A stretch of 53,547 nucleotides of DNA from Salmonella enterica subsp. diarizonae (GTDB taxonomy: Bacteria; Pseudomonadota; Gammaproteobacteria; Enterobacterales; Enterobacteriaceae), in assembly GCF_008692785.1 (NCBI RefSeq), contig NZ_VXJV01000017.1, positions 1-53,547 of the forward strand, written 5' to 3'. A model generated the notes under the pieces. That model was not told the DNA's origin and made no database searches. It saw only the letters and a program-made list of their open reading frames with translations. Both the position numbers and the translations under genes were made by a program. Below are positions 15,093 through 22,510 of the stretch, one piece after another (positions within the stretch are counted from its first letter, which is position 1; every line of letters starts with the position of its first letter).

Positions 15093-16148
15093 ATGCGTCC
15101 GGCAACTTTTGAACCACAGCAGATCATCGAGGCTGGTCTGGCATTACAGGCCGAAGGGCGGAACATTACCGGCTTTGCGCTGCGTAACCGGATTGGCGGC
15201 GGTAATCCGGGGCGGCTTAAGCAGGTGTGGGACGAATATCTTTCATCACAGACAGAAGTCACCGCCGAGCCGGTGGCCGAGCTGCCCGTTGAAGTGGCCG
15301 AAGAAGTTAAGGCCGTATCGTCAGCACTGGCCGAACGTATCAGCCAGTTAGCCACCGAGTTAAATGATAAAGCCGTCAGAGCCGCCGAACGGCGGGTAGC
15401 CGAAGTGACCCGCGCGGCGGGTGAGCAGACGGCACAGGCCGAGCGCGAGCTGGCCGACGCCGCACAGACCGTTGACGATCTGGAAGAAACACTGGATACC
15501 CTGCGGGATGAACACAGCACCACACTGGCGGCGCTGGACGACAGCCGGGGGAAAGAGCAGGCTCAGGCCGTCGAACTGGCTCAACTGCGGGAACGTCTGG
15601 CCGCGACAGAGAAACAGCTTGGTGAATCAGAGAAGGCCGGAAAAGAGGCCGCAGAGCAGCACCGGCAGCAACAGGCAGACCTGCAAAAGCGGCTCGATAC
15701 CGCCGAGAATAAACTGGCCGAAGCCACTACGCGCCATGCGGCAGAGTTGCAGGGCGTCAGGGAGCAGTACGCCGGGGAGGTTAAGGAGCTTAAGGCTCAA
15801 CATGCCCGGACTGAAAGCGACCTGCAAAAGCGGCTCGATGCCGCCGAGAACAAACTGGCCGAGACCGCTACGCGCCATGCGGCAGAGTTGCAGGGTGCCA
15901 GAGAGCAGCACACTGGCGAAATTAAGGAGCTTAAGGCGCAACATGCCCGGAACGAAAGTGACCTGCAAAAGCGGTTAGATACTGAATTAAAAACCCGCCA
16001 GACCGCACTGGATAAAGCGCTGAAAGAAGCAACGGATGCGCGGGAAGCAAAGGCGGCCATGACCGGTGAACTCAAGGCGCTGAAAGCGCATAACGAACAA
16101 CTGGCGGCGCTCTTGGCCGGAAAACAGAACCGGCAACGGCAAAAGTGA
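15093..16148 (+). CDS. kfrA: KfrA-type plasmid DNA-binding coiled-coil protein
   Basis: 351 residues from the ATG at 15093, chosen for its ribosome site (GGAACAGG) and because MRPATFEPQQIIEAGLAL starts the conserved domain; ATG 15063 is possible. Residues 1-50 are the KfrA N-terminal DNA-binding domain (ITGFALRNRIGGGNPGRLKQVWDEYL). The rest is an Ala/Glu/Arg-rich coiled coil. Codon use is clearly more GC-rich than in the neighbours. Residues about 195-305 contain a 47-residue tandem repeat. KfrA proteins aid plasmid stability and act as repressors; here it is a single gene in its own transcription unit. Confidence 0.88.
   Translation: MRPATFEPQQIIEAGLALQAEGRNITGFALRNRIGGGNPGRLKQVWDEYLSSQTEVTAEPVAELPVEVAEEVKAVSSALAERISQLATELNDKAVRAAERRVAEVTRAAGEQTAQAERELADAAQTVDDLEETLDTLRDEHSTTLAALDDSRGKEQAQAVELAQLRERLAATEKQLGESEKAGKEAAEQHRQQQADLQKRLDTAENKLAEATTRHAAELQGVREQYAGEVKELKAQHARTESDLQKRLDAAENKLAETATRHAAELQGAREQHTGEIKELKAQHARNESDLQKRLDTELKTRQTALDKALKEATDAREAKAAMTGELKALKAHNEQLAALLAGKQNRQRQK
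15678..15980 (+). repeat. 141-bp tandem repeat inside kfrA
   Basis: The unit starting GACCTGCAAAAGCGG recurs at 15678, 15819 and 15960, exactly 141 bp apart: two full units and the start of a third. It encodes 47 residues of coiled coil (LQKRLD.AENKLAE..TRHAAELQG). 47 is not a multiple of the heptad, so each unit shifts the register. Confidence 0.85.
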
Positions 16149-16257
16149 AAAAGGGCGCACGGAATCCGGCGTAAGGGATCAGCGCCAGCATAATAATTAC
16201 AATAGTGTTTATAAACACAAATGTTTATATGAATAAAATTCAATATGATATCTAAAG

Positions 16258-16295
16258 AAGGTGGAACTTTTGGAAGAAATGGGCGCGGAACCCCA
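16258..16295 (+). repeat. 38-bp inverted repeat flanking kfrA, right copy
   Basis: Matches the minus strand of 14643-14680 at 36 of 38 bases. After it a short frame continues as WSATLAEIERVKRLYQAGIRASREEKG-like to a stop near 16404, possibly a gene remnant. Confidence 0.8.
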
Positions 16296-16525
16296 GATAC
16301 CGACGTGATGCAGGTTTGCACTGGTCGGCTACGCTGGCCGAAATTGAACGGGTAAAACGGCTGTATCAGGCTGGAATCAGGGCATCCAGAGAGGAAAAGG
16401 GCTAATCACCCTCATCATTAATGCTAATGTATGCGTACACTAGCATTAATGATTGACCGCTTAACGGCGTTTACTGTTCCGTTGCTCCCCAAAATCCGAA
16501 TCTGGGAACAGGCAGATACAGGCAC

Positions 16526-16555
16526 AAAAAAACCCGACTGGTGAGATCGGGTTTT
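16526..16555. terminator. Bidirectional intrinsic terminator
   Basis: An A-rich run and ACCCGA (16532-16537) pair with TCGGGT (16547-16552) followed by T residues (16552-16555), so the hairpin would work on both strands. It closes the kfrA region. Confidence 0.7.
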
Positions 16556-16584
16556 CATGTTTTGCCCCAGATGGAGGCGGGAAC

Positions 16585-16791
16585 GACCAAAACAATTGAC
16601 TATAAAATATTACGTCATGGATGGCGTAAATGCAAACAACCTGAAATGGGGTATACTGCGCGGGTCAATCTGTTGGCGTACTCTCTCCAGTTCTCCGCTA
16701 ATGCGGCATGAATGGATTAAAGTCCTGGTTGAAAAACAGGTGGTGCTGTTTCAATGCCCTGGCTGGAGTGGGAAAGACCAAAACAATTGAC
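16585..16791 (+). repeat. Direct repeat pair GACCAAAACAATTGAC
   Basis: The 16-mer occurs at 16585-16600 and 16776-16791, each preceded by a similar GRGAAMG context, 191 bp apart. The first copy continues TATAAAAT. No convincing gene lies between them. A perfect palindrome GATTAAC/GTTAATC follows at 16865-16880. Confidence 0.6.
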
Positions 16792-16919
16792 GTTCAGGTA
16801 GCCACTGTGACAGGCAATGTAAGGGCAATCAGCGGCGTTCCTGCTCTGTATGGAGCAAACGGATGATTAACGTGTTAATCGTCGTTCTGCGGGCGGTTGT
16901 TGCAGTGTCTAACTGTAAC

Positions 16920-17392
16920 GACTCGCAATCGAAAACAGTCGGACTCGCAATCAGCGCAAATTTTGGCTCACAATAATTGCAACTGAAATCGGGCGCGGAC
17001 TCACAATAACTGCAAATGGACTCGCATTTATCGCCGCTGGCTCGCAATCAAAATTTCTGGACTCACGCTAAGTGAAAACGAAATTTGCGCCAGTACACAC
17101 GCCATCCGTCTAATTCGGGTCTACCCAAAACATACAGGGCAATAAGACAGTAACGCCGCCTCATAAGGGTTTGAACCAGATTTACGAGACAAACAGCACT
17201 CAACATCTAGAGCCAAATGAGACGTTTTTCTCATTTGCAGTTATTGTGAGCCAGCCAAAATGGATTGCGAGTCCGTCTGGCTGATTGCGAGCCGATTATC
17301 ACTTAATGTGAGCCGGAGGCGTTTTTCATTTGCATTTAATCTGGGCCGAAAAACGAGATTATTGCGAGTCGGTGAGGTTTCGATTGCGAGCC
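16920..17392. other. Mirror-symmetric array of 14 short sites (GRCTCRCAAT)
   Basis: Seven plus-strand sites of consensus GRCTCRCAAT start at 16920, 16942, 16965, 16998, 17019, 17039 and 17060. Seven minus-strand copies (ATTGYGAGYC) start at 17243, 17264, 17284, 17305, 17338, 17361 and 17383. Spacings on the left are 22, 23, 33, 21, 20, 21; on the right 21, 20, 21, 33, 23, 22, the exact mirror image. All are near two or three helical turns. The 173-bp centre has no sites. Candidates are a partition centromere, an accessory or relic origin, or the target of KfrA. The whole gene-free stretch 16149-17536 holds this array, the terminator and the repeats listed. Confidence 0.85.
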
Positions 17393-17536
17393 GCTACATC
17401 TAACGCTGTAATAGCTATCCTGGAACTGATCCGCCGGTTTGTCGATTGATGAATGCGGAAACGTAGCTAAAGGCGGGGAGACCACTCCCCGCCTTTTAAG
17501 GCAAAAATAGTTCATGATTATGCTTGCCGGTTTCCG

Positions 17537-17740
17537 TTGACAGAGAATGGTGACGCTCAGTTATTGCAAGGCTGTTATAATTATATGGATGCCTTTAAGC
17601 GGGTAATGGACTGTGCCTCAAAGGTCCAGATGGATTACATCTGCCAGCAATATCCCGGATATTATCGCTTTGCGAAATGGATGGAACGGCTGGCACAGGG
17701 GATTGCTGATGCCGTTATTGAGGTTCCGAAAGATCATTAA
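17537..17740 (+). CDS. Unknown small plasmid protein
   Basis: Up to 67 residues from a TTG; an ATG at 17585 would give 51. Neither start has a good ribosome site. The C-terminal part (DYICQQYPGYYRFAKWMERLAQGIADAVIEVPK) reads as a real conserved-looking helical protein. It lies just outside the mirror array. No function recognised. Confidence 0.55.
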   Translation: MTENGDAQLLQGCYNYMDAFKRVMDCASKVQMDYICQQYPGYYRFAKWMERLAQGIADAVIEVPKDH

Positions 17741-17928
17741 GAAATCGCAGGCTGGAAATTTCCGGGATTCCGGCGCAGCCCTGTTGTGGTTAAAAAATGT
17801 ACTTAGCGTACGTTTTCGCACGATTGGGCTTCAGACCCCTTTAACAACCCCCACACTCACACTCCTTTTTTTGGTGTTTTACCGAAAACGCCAAAGTGTT
17901 AATCCCACCAACAACGGTTATATGTTGT

Positions 17929-17988
17929 GTATTTACACTGTAAATGCAAATATTGGAATACAGTGTATTTACGTGGTAAATACACTGT
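17929..17988. promoter_or_regulatory. GTATTTAC palindromes, locus A
   Basis: GTATTTACACTGTAAATGC at 17929-17947 and a larger perfect inverted repeat at 17960-17988, with 13-bp arms around GTG and the core GTATTTACGTGGTAAATAC. The same box surrounds the par operon at three more loci. Confidence 0.75.
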
Positions 17989-18018
17989 ATTGTTGACTAA
18001 GGGGTATTTTGCCTGGTA

Positions 18019-18222
18019 TCAGAAACCTATGGACCGGCATTCGTGGGCTACCAGTGTACTTAACAGTCCTGTTAACCCGTCAGCAAAATGCGGTTTTTGT
18101 TCCAGCAGTGCTTCATAATCATCAATTGAGGAATACATTACATCCCTTATCGTGGGAAGTCTTACCGGTTTCTGCGGAGCACTGGCGACGGTTCCCGGTG
18201 TGTTGTATGATACTTGTGACAT
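18019..18222 (-). CDS. Unknown small protein downstream of parG
   Basis: 67 residues. A ribosome site (AGAGGGAGA) stands nine bases before the ATG. It follows parG on the same strand after the hairpin at 18258-18285. Central segment VRLPTIRDVMYSSIDDYEALLEQKPHFADGL suggests a small helical soluble protein. Not recognised. Confidence 0.55.
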   Translation of the reverse strand: MSQVSYNTPGTVASAPQKPVRLPTIRDVMYSSIDDYEALLEQKPHFADGLTGLLSTLVAHECRSIGF

Positions 18223-18257
18223 TTTTTCGATCTCCCTCTAGTGGATCGATGTGTTAA

Positions 18258-18285
18258 ATGCGGTGAGGTGGCCGCCTCACCGCAT
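18258..18285. terminator. Strong hairpin after parG
   Basis: ATGCGGTGAGG (18258-18268) and CCTCACCGCAT (18275-18285) form a perfect 11-bp stem with a 6-base loop. On the minus strand it is followed only by a short T stretch, so it may be a partial terminator or an mRNA-protecting hairpin. Confidence 0.5.
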
Positions 18286-18290
18286 CCCTT

Positions 18291-18317
18291 CAGTGTAAAT
18301 TCGTTGTATTTACACTG
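18291..18317. promoter_or_regulatory. GTATTTAC palindrome, locus B
   Basis: CAGTGTAAAT and ATTTACACTG form a perfect 10-bp inverted repeat with a 7-base centre, just beyond the parG stop. Confidence 0.65.
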
Positions 18318-18331
18318 TGAATACCGTGTAG

Positions 18332-18616
18332 TTACATTTTGTTTGATTGCAGTAACCAGTGATACTTGGTGTTATCATCCATACTGTTCCAGGCTGTCAG
18401 GGCTGCTTTCAGTATATCTGTATTCCCCTGTCCCATACGCTGAGCATCAGCTTCCATTACATCAATAAAAACCTGATTCAGACGATAGGTTCGGGATATC
18501 GCCCTGCCCTTTGAAGGGCGCTTGTCTCCTTCAGCAATGAACCGGGCCACCTCATGAGCACTGGGCTTTTCGTCCTGTGGCTGCATGACAGATGGTCTCT
18601 TTAGTTTTAATGACAT
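18332..18616 (-). CDS. parG: ParG-like centromere-binding protein
   Basis: 94 residues. A flexible basic N-terminal half is followed by a ribbon-helix-helix-like segment (ISRTYRLNQVFIDVMEADAQRMGQGNTDILKAALTAW). It directly follows the ParF-type ATPase on the same strand, the parFG layout. ParG-like proteins bind the centromere and the par promoter and stimulate ParF. The surrounding GTATTTAC boxes are the likely binding sites. Confidence 0.72.
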   Translation of the reverse strand: MSLKLKRPSVMQPQDEKPSAHEVARFIAEGDKRPSKGRAISRTYRLNQVFIDVMEADAQRMGQGNTDILKAALTAWNSMDDNTKYHWLLQSNKM

Positions 18617-18660
18617 AAATCACCACTAAGTTAGTGTACATACAATGCAAATACATTAAC

Positions 18661-18692
18661 GTAAATACATGGTATTTACAATATGTATTTAC
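18661..18692. promoter_or_regulatory. GTATTTAC boxes between parF and parG, locus C
   Basis: GTAAATAC (18661-18668), GTATTTAC (18672-18679) and GTATTTAC (18685-18692), the first two forming an inverted repeat. A separate CACTAA/TTAGTG repeat lies at about 18623-18635 before the parG start. Confidence 0.7.
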
Positions 18693-18701
18693 AATGTATT
18701 C

Positions 18702-19364
18702 CTACAGTATTCCTATTTCTGCTGCGTACAGCTCAATCTGACCTTTCGCTTCACCCAGCTTACTTCCCCTGGCGACATCATGCACTCCTGCGCCTTCATT
18801 ACATGCGCTTTCGAAAATATCGAGTGACGCAATGCGGGTTTTTAATGGCTGAATCCAGACCGGATCTGAACGTAAAAATTTGTCCAGATCTATTGCATCA
18901 CGGACTTTTGTTGCCTTGTTGTTTTCAATACGCGTGAAAAGAACCCAGGGCTGTAATGAAGGATTGACTCGCTGTGCTTTGCGGACTTTTTCTGTGACGT
19001 CTGTAAGCGTATCGCGTTCAAAAGCTGATGAGGGTTTAACCAGCGTGACCAGCACATCGGCCACTGTCAGTGCGCTTCGGAACTCCTGACTGTCGTGACC
19101 GGCACAGTCAACTAATACCGTTTCATGCAGTGCTGTGAGTCGCTTAATTTCCTTACTGATGTCGCCATAGGCTTCGTAGACAGGAACCGGAGGCAGACCA
19201 TTTTCCTGGCGGCGTCTGTTCCAGTTGAGTATATCCGGGTTTTTGTCCGTTTTCAGGATGGCTACTGATTTGCTTTTATTTACCAGTGCCGATGCTGTGT
19301 TAGTCACCGTCGTTGTTTTTCCCACACCACCTTTATCAGAGGCATATATTACTGACTTACCCAT
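18702..19364 (-). CDS. parF: ParF/ParA-type partition ATPase
   Basis: 220 residues from the ATG at 19364, which has GGAG upstream; start codons further upstream (19376, 19385) lack a ribosome site. Canonical deviant Walker A near the N-terminus (KGGVGKTTT), then VLVDCAGHDSQEFRSAL (switch region) and later VLFTRIENN. The small size without an N-terminal DNA-binding domain places it in the ParF (type Ib) group. It segregates plasmid copies with the ParG-like protein encoded next. Confidence 0.9.
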   Translation of the reverse strand: MGKSVIYASDKGGVGKTTTVTNTASALVNKSKSVAILKTDKNPDILNWNRRRQENGLPPVPVYEAYGDISKEIKRLTALHETVLVDCAGHDSQEFRSALTVADVLVTLVKPSSAFERDTLTDVTEKVRKAQRVNPSLQPWVLFTRIENNKATKVRDAIDLDKFLRSDPVWIQPLKTRIASLDIFESACNEGAGVHDVARGSKLGEAKGQIELYAAEIGIL

Positions 19365-19402
19365 AGTGCTCTCCATGTTCGGCAATACGATGTATGTACA
19401 AT

Positions 19403-19518
19403 GTAAATACGATTATGTATTTACATTGCATTTACGATGTATTGTAGGGATTGTATTTTCATTGTCAATACATTGTATTTACTTTTTCGTATTTACAGTG
19501 TAAATACATTATATTTAC
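19403..19518. promoter_or_regulatory. GTATTTAC boxes upstream of parF, locus D (candidate centromere/operator)
   Basis: Exact boxes at 19403, 19417, 19475, 19489 and 19500, with near matches at 19428 and 19511. GTATTTACAGTGTAAATAC (19489-19507) is a perfect palindrome with a 3-base centre. The cluster fills the gap between resD and parF, where a par promoter and centromere are expected. Confidence 0.75.
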
Positions 19519-20333
19519 TTACCGTCAAGCAGTTTTCTGGCAACGTCTGAATCGATGGTAAATGTCAGTGAATGAGTGGTCAGCACATCGAGCGCGAAAA
19601 CCCTCGTATAAGTCTCCGTGCTGCGGGCGTAGCGATGTCCGAGCAATGACTGGAGTACCTTCTCCGGTACGCCGGACATTAAAAGGTGCATTGCAAAACT
19701 GTGTCTGAAAGTATGAGGTGTGACAGGGATCGGAAATGTTACGCCGTCACTCGCTGCCCGGTTCAGCGCGTGATCCAGCCAGTTAACTGCTGTCTGACGG
19801 GAACTGATATTCCAGACAGGCTGATGCCTGATGCGCTTTTTCCAGGTTGCGAGGTACTCCCGCATTCTCCGGACATAGGCGGCATCGAGCAGCGGTACAA
19901 TCCGGGTGACGGGTTCCGGTGGTTTACGGTAGCGTGGATCGGGATGTGGTGGCTCCGGTTTTGTGGGCGGGCGTCCGCGCCCACGGCGGGCTTCACGATC
20001 GCGTTGTTTCAGTGTTTTCACCACGGCCAGCGGCTGTGGTGAATGGCGGGAGGGCTCCAGCTCAAAATCAACCGGCCTCATGGCGCGGGCCTCACCTGGA
20101 CGGGCTCCTGTGTTCCAGAGTGTGTCGAAATACATTCGCTGATGCTGATCGTCAAAGTAAGACAGCAGAACGGCCACTTCCGGGGCCAGCAGGTATTTTG
20201 GCATACTGGCTCCGAGCTGTGAGGCGTAATCACGCATTGTGCGGGCTTTTTCCAGGGAAAAGTAACTTCTTTCTGGCTCATTACCGGTGATGCTACGTGA
20301 AATCTGGAACATTTCGCGGGGCAAAGTGCTCAA
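19515..20333 (-). CDS. resD: Tyrosine recombinase, ResD-type multimer resolvase
   Basis: 272 residues, TTG start with GGAG nine bases upstream; ATG at 20312 would shorten it by seven. Catalytic residues are visible: Arg in NTGARPGEARAMR, then HTFRHSF (His, Arg), LLGH (His) and the nucleophile in TETYTRVF. Length and character match plasmid resolvases such as ResD of F. It should convert plasmid multimers to monomers, which fits its place beside the par operon. It is not an Rci shufflon recombinase (shorter, and far from pilV). Confidence 0.85.
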   Translation of the reverse strand: MSTLPREMFQISRSITGNEPERSYFSLEKARTMRDYASQLGASMPKYLLAPEVAVLLSYFDDQHQRMYFDTLWNTGARPGEARAMRPVDFELEPSRHSPQPLAVVKTLKQRDREARRGRGRPPTKPEPPHPDPRYRKPPEPVTRIVPLLDAAYVRRMREYLATWKKRIRHQPVWNISSRQTAVNWLDHALNRAASDGVTFPIPVTPHTFRHSFAMHLLMSGVPEKVLQSLLGHRYARSTETYTRVFALDVLTTHSLTFTIDSDVARKLLDGK

Positions 20334-20749
20334 TTATTTAATCTCCGCACATTTAAAACAGGTTGCCGGACGTGCCTCTGGCTGTTTACCGGCGCACTTA
20401 ACCAGGAATGGCTCCGGGCCGTATATGTACAGGCATAATTATGACGTAAAGCGCGGCGAAGTCCGATCACATTAATTCCGATCTGCGCAACTGACACAAT
20501 GGACATTTTTTCCGAATATGCTGTTTCGTCCAGGTCTGCGGCGCATTTTTTCCGGGAAACAGGGGAGGGGAGGAGGCAACGACAGCGGCACGGACACAAG
20601 ATGTGGTGTGCCGGTCAGATGCGATCGATACCATATGTTGATTATCCACAGAAGCCGGGGATAAGTGCGGGATAACTGGACAGAATTACTGGGATGTCCA
20701 GGTGGCGCTAGAATTAAACAAGAGGCATAAAAAAGGCCACTTAGCGGCC
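20334..20749. other. Intergenic region beside resD with a perfect DnaA box
   Basis: 416 bases without a convincing gene. TTATCCACA (20642-20650) is a perfect DnaA box, followed by two GGGATAA motifs. The direct repeat TCCGATC lies at about 20461 and 20477. By analogy with F, where resD acts at rfsF next to an origin, this may be the recombination site; that is inference. Confidence 0.4.
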
Positions 20750-21007
20750 TCATTCTGGATAAACAGATTCTTTTCTGGCGTTGATGCCCTCAAGACGCAC
20801 GCGCTCTTTATCCGGCAGATGCACACCTATCAGGCGAAGAACGAGACCGCGCCAGCCCTGGCTGACCTGATGGTTATAGCGGTACAGGTCTGCATTTTCA
20901 TTTTTCAGCTTTGACCACTCGTTACTAAGCGTTATGGCGTCAAGTTCGGTAATGTGTTTGATCTCACCGTTGATACGTACTGTGTTAATTCCGGTTCCTG
21001 TCATCAT
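20750..21007 (-). CDS. Unknown small charged protein
   Basis: 85 residues. GGGG ribosome site just before two consecutive ATGs. A beta-like N-terminus (INTVRINGEIKHITELDAIT) leads to a helical, possibly coiled-coil segment (LSNEWSKLKNENADLYRYNHQV). No membrane span. Not recognised. Confidence 0.6.
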   Translation of the reverse strand: MMTGTGINTVRINGEIKHITELDAITLSNEWSKLKNENADLYRYNHQVSQGWRGLVLRLIGVHLPDKERVRLEGINARKESVYPE

Positions 21008-21159
21008 CGTTACCCCATATATAGTTGATTACAGCCATTCTACAAGGAAATTCTTCAGGTAATTGAGCAGCCTCATGGTATGCGCTGTTCATCGCTGGGA
21101 AGAATTAAAAAGGAGGCGTAAATCAAACGGCCTGTTGGTCTAGCTAAATAAACCTGCAA

Positions 21160-21390
21160 TCAATCTTTTCTAACCCACAGTGTAAGTATTGCGGCTGCCA
21201 TAGCGGTTAAAATGAAAGCAAAGCCTGAGCCAAAAGCATTCATCACTACACCATGTTCAGAATAACCGCAGACTTGAGGTGTTTCACTTGCTACCCTGCA
21301 AATGACATTGGGATCAAGCCCCCACTTAACAAAGGAAAATAAGGCAATAATCGAGATAATCGCTTTATAGATTTTTGCTTTTTTAAACAT
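21160..21390 (-). CDS. Small two-span membrane protein
   Basis: 76 residues. Hydrophobic spans at about 9-24 (YKAIISIIALFSFVKW) and 50-71 (AFGSGFAFILTAMAAAILTLWV) with two cysteines between them. It follows relE on the same strand with only four bases between and may share its operon. Function unknown. Confidence 0.55.
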   Translation of the reverse strand: MFKKAKIYKAIISIIALFSFVKWGLDPNVICRVASETPQVCGYSEHGVVMNAFGSGFAFILTAMAAAILTLWVRKD

Positions 21391-21394
21391 ATCA

Positions 21395-21682
21395 TTACCT
21401 CATTCGTTTGCTGGCAAGATTATAAACGTCACTACGTTCACGTTTACCTACAGCTACAACAGCGATAATTAATTGAGCGTCAATCACCTGATAAACCAGT
21501 CGGAAGCCAGACGCACGAAGTTTAATTTTATAACAATCCTTTATATCTCGCAGTTTTGCTGATGGAATATGTGGGTTTTCACAGCACTTCTTTAGTTTTT
21601 TAGCAAACTGCTGTTGAATGGCCTTATCCAGCTTCAGCCACTCTTTCAACGCATCATCCCTGAATTTGACTGTGTAAGTCAT
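21395..21682 (-). CDS. relE: RelE-family mRNA interferase toxin
   Basis: 95 residues. YTVKFRDDALKEWLKLD, LRDIKDCYKIKLRASGFRLVYQV and VVAVGKRERSDVY are the RelE core strands, with the basic and aromatic residues used for ribosome-dependent mRNA cleavage. It overlaps the antitoxin stop by four bases, hence coupled translation. Confidence 0.93.
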   Translation of the reverse strand: MTYTVKFRDDALKEWLKLDKAIQQQFAKKLKKCCENPHIPSAKLRDIKDCYKIKLRASGFRLVYQVIDAQLIIAVVAVGKRERSDVYNLASKRMR

Positions 21683-21930
21683 AAGTAGCTATCCAGATCT
21701 ATATCGTGCAGTTGCTGGTTGCTGCGTTCGGCTACCAGCTTAACCAGTTCCTGATCGTCTAGGGCATCAAGCATCTTTTCGTACAGATCTGCGGGTACAC
21801 AATAAAAGGCAGGTTGGTTGCGGTTCAGAATAGCAACCGGGTATCCATCACCGGCGCTGACTGTAGCCATCGGATTTTTCTTTAGCTCGCTTACGCTGGC
21901 GCTTGTGTCGGTAAGAATGATGTTAGGCAT
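21679..21930 (-). CDS. relB: RelB/Phd-family antitoxin
   Basis: 83 residues. The N-terminal half (VSELKKNPMATVSAGDGYPVAILNRNQPAFYCVPADLYEKML) has the Phd/YefM-RelB fold that binds DNA, and the acidic C-terminus should wrap RelE. It is first in the operon and autorepresses it through the palindromes upstream. Confidence 0.92.
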   Translation of the reverse strand: MPNIILTDTSASVSELKKNPMATVSAGDGYPVAILNRNQPAFYCVPADLYEKMLDALDDQELVKLVAERSNQQLHDIDLDSYL

Positions 21931-21943
21931 AAAATACTCTCAA

Positions 21944-21994
21944 GACTGTTTAACAAGTCTTGAATATACTCTTTATATGACCTGTTAACAAGTC
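21944..21994 (-). promoter_or_regulatory. relBE promoter with two palindromic operators
   Basis: Minus strand: -35 TTGTTA (21991-21986), 17-bp spacer, -10 TATATT (21968-21963). Two related 16-bp palindromes, GACTGTTTAACAAGTC (21944-21959) and GACCTGTTAACAAGTC (21979-21994), cover the start region and the -35, as expected for RelB-RelE autorepression. Confidence 0.75.
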
Positions 21995-22167
21995 TGTTGT
22001 GGCTTATAAACAGTAAAAAAGGCTATCCATGAAGTAATAATACCAGGCGACATAAGCATCACAAATAAAACACCGTCATAATTATTTATATTCAGAAGTT
22101 GAATAACCGAATTATCAGGATTGTTACCGCATAACTTTCGTTGGCAGCATTCCTGTATGGCTCGTTC

Positions 22168-22461
22168 TTAGTTCGGTATCTGGTGTTGTCTCAGTTTGAA
22201 CAAGCAATGTTGGAAACCTTTATGACAAAAAATTGCAATAAAAAAACATACGGCTGCAAGAAGAAATGCTGTTCCTGACCTAGCCGGACTGCTACCTTCG
22301 TATGAATACATCCATACAGATGCGAAAAGCCTTGCAACAGCGTTAATAATCAGAATGATTTCAGAAAAAACAAAGAAGCAAAGTCCCATAGCTGCAAGGA
22401 TAGTTGTATTATTTATAGCGTAACTCTTTGGTACGATAATTTCTTTTGCGAATTTTGGCAT
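22168..22461 (-). CDS. Small membrane protein of unknown function
   Basis: 97 residues with two hydrophobic spans (about 23-46, LAAMGLCFFVFSEIILIINA; and about 65-80, AFLLAAVCFFIAIFC) and a basic C-terminus. AGGTGAAACG ribosome site. No signal peptide motif or family recognised. An exclusion role cannot be excluded but nothing specific supports it. Confidence 0.55.
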   Translation of the reverse strand: MPKFAKEIIVPKSYAINNTTILAAMGLCFFVFSEIILIINAVARLFASVWMYSYEGSSPARSGTAFLLAAVCFFIAIFCHKGFQHCLFKLRQHQIPN

Positions 22462-22510
22462 CGTTTCACCTCTTTTATAATTCCATTAATCAACGACTAA
22501 TAAATTCATA

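Noticed and set aside
15421-15978. Long alternative frames on both strands inside kfrA
   Set aside because: They follow from the GC-rich repeated coiled-coil coding sequence; the products are Arg/Pro/Trp-rich and repeat with the 141-bp unit.
16557-16790. 77-codon frame between the direct repeats
   Set aside because: No ribosome site, begins inside a terminator hairpin and shows no protein-like pattern.
16920-17392. Considered as a CRISPR array
   Set aside because: The repeats are only about 10 bases, the spacers 10-23 bases, half are inverted, and there are no cas genes.
20330-20599. Cys-rich minus-strand frame upstream of resD
   Set aside because: Protein-like pieces are split over three frames with stops; at most a decayed gene, not supportable as a feature.
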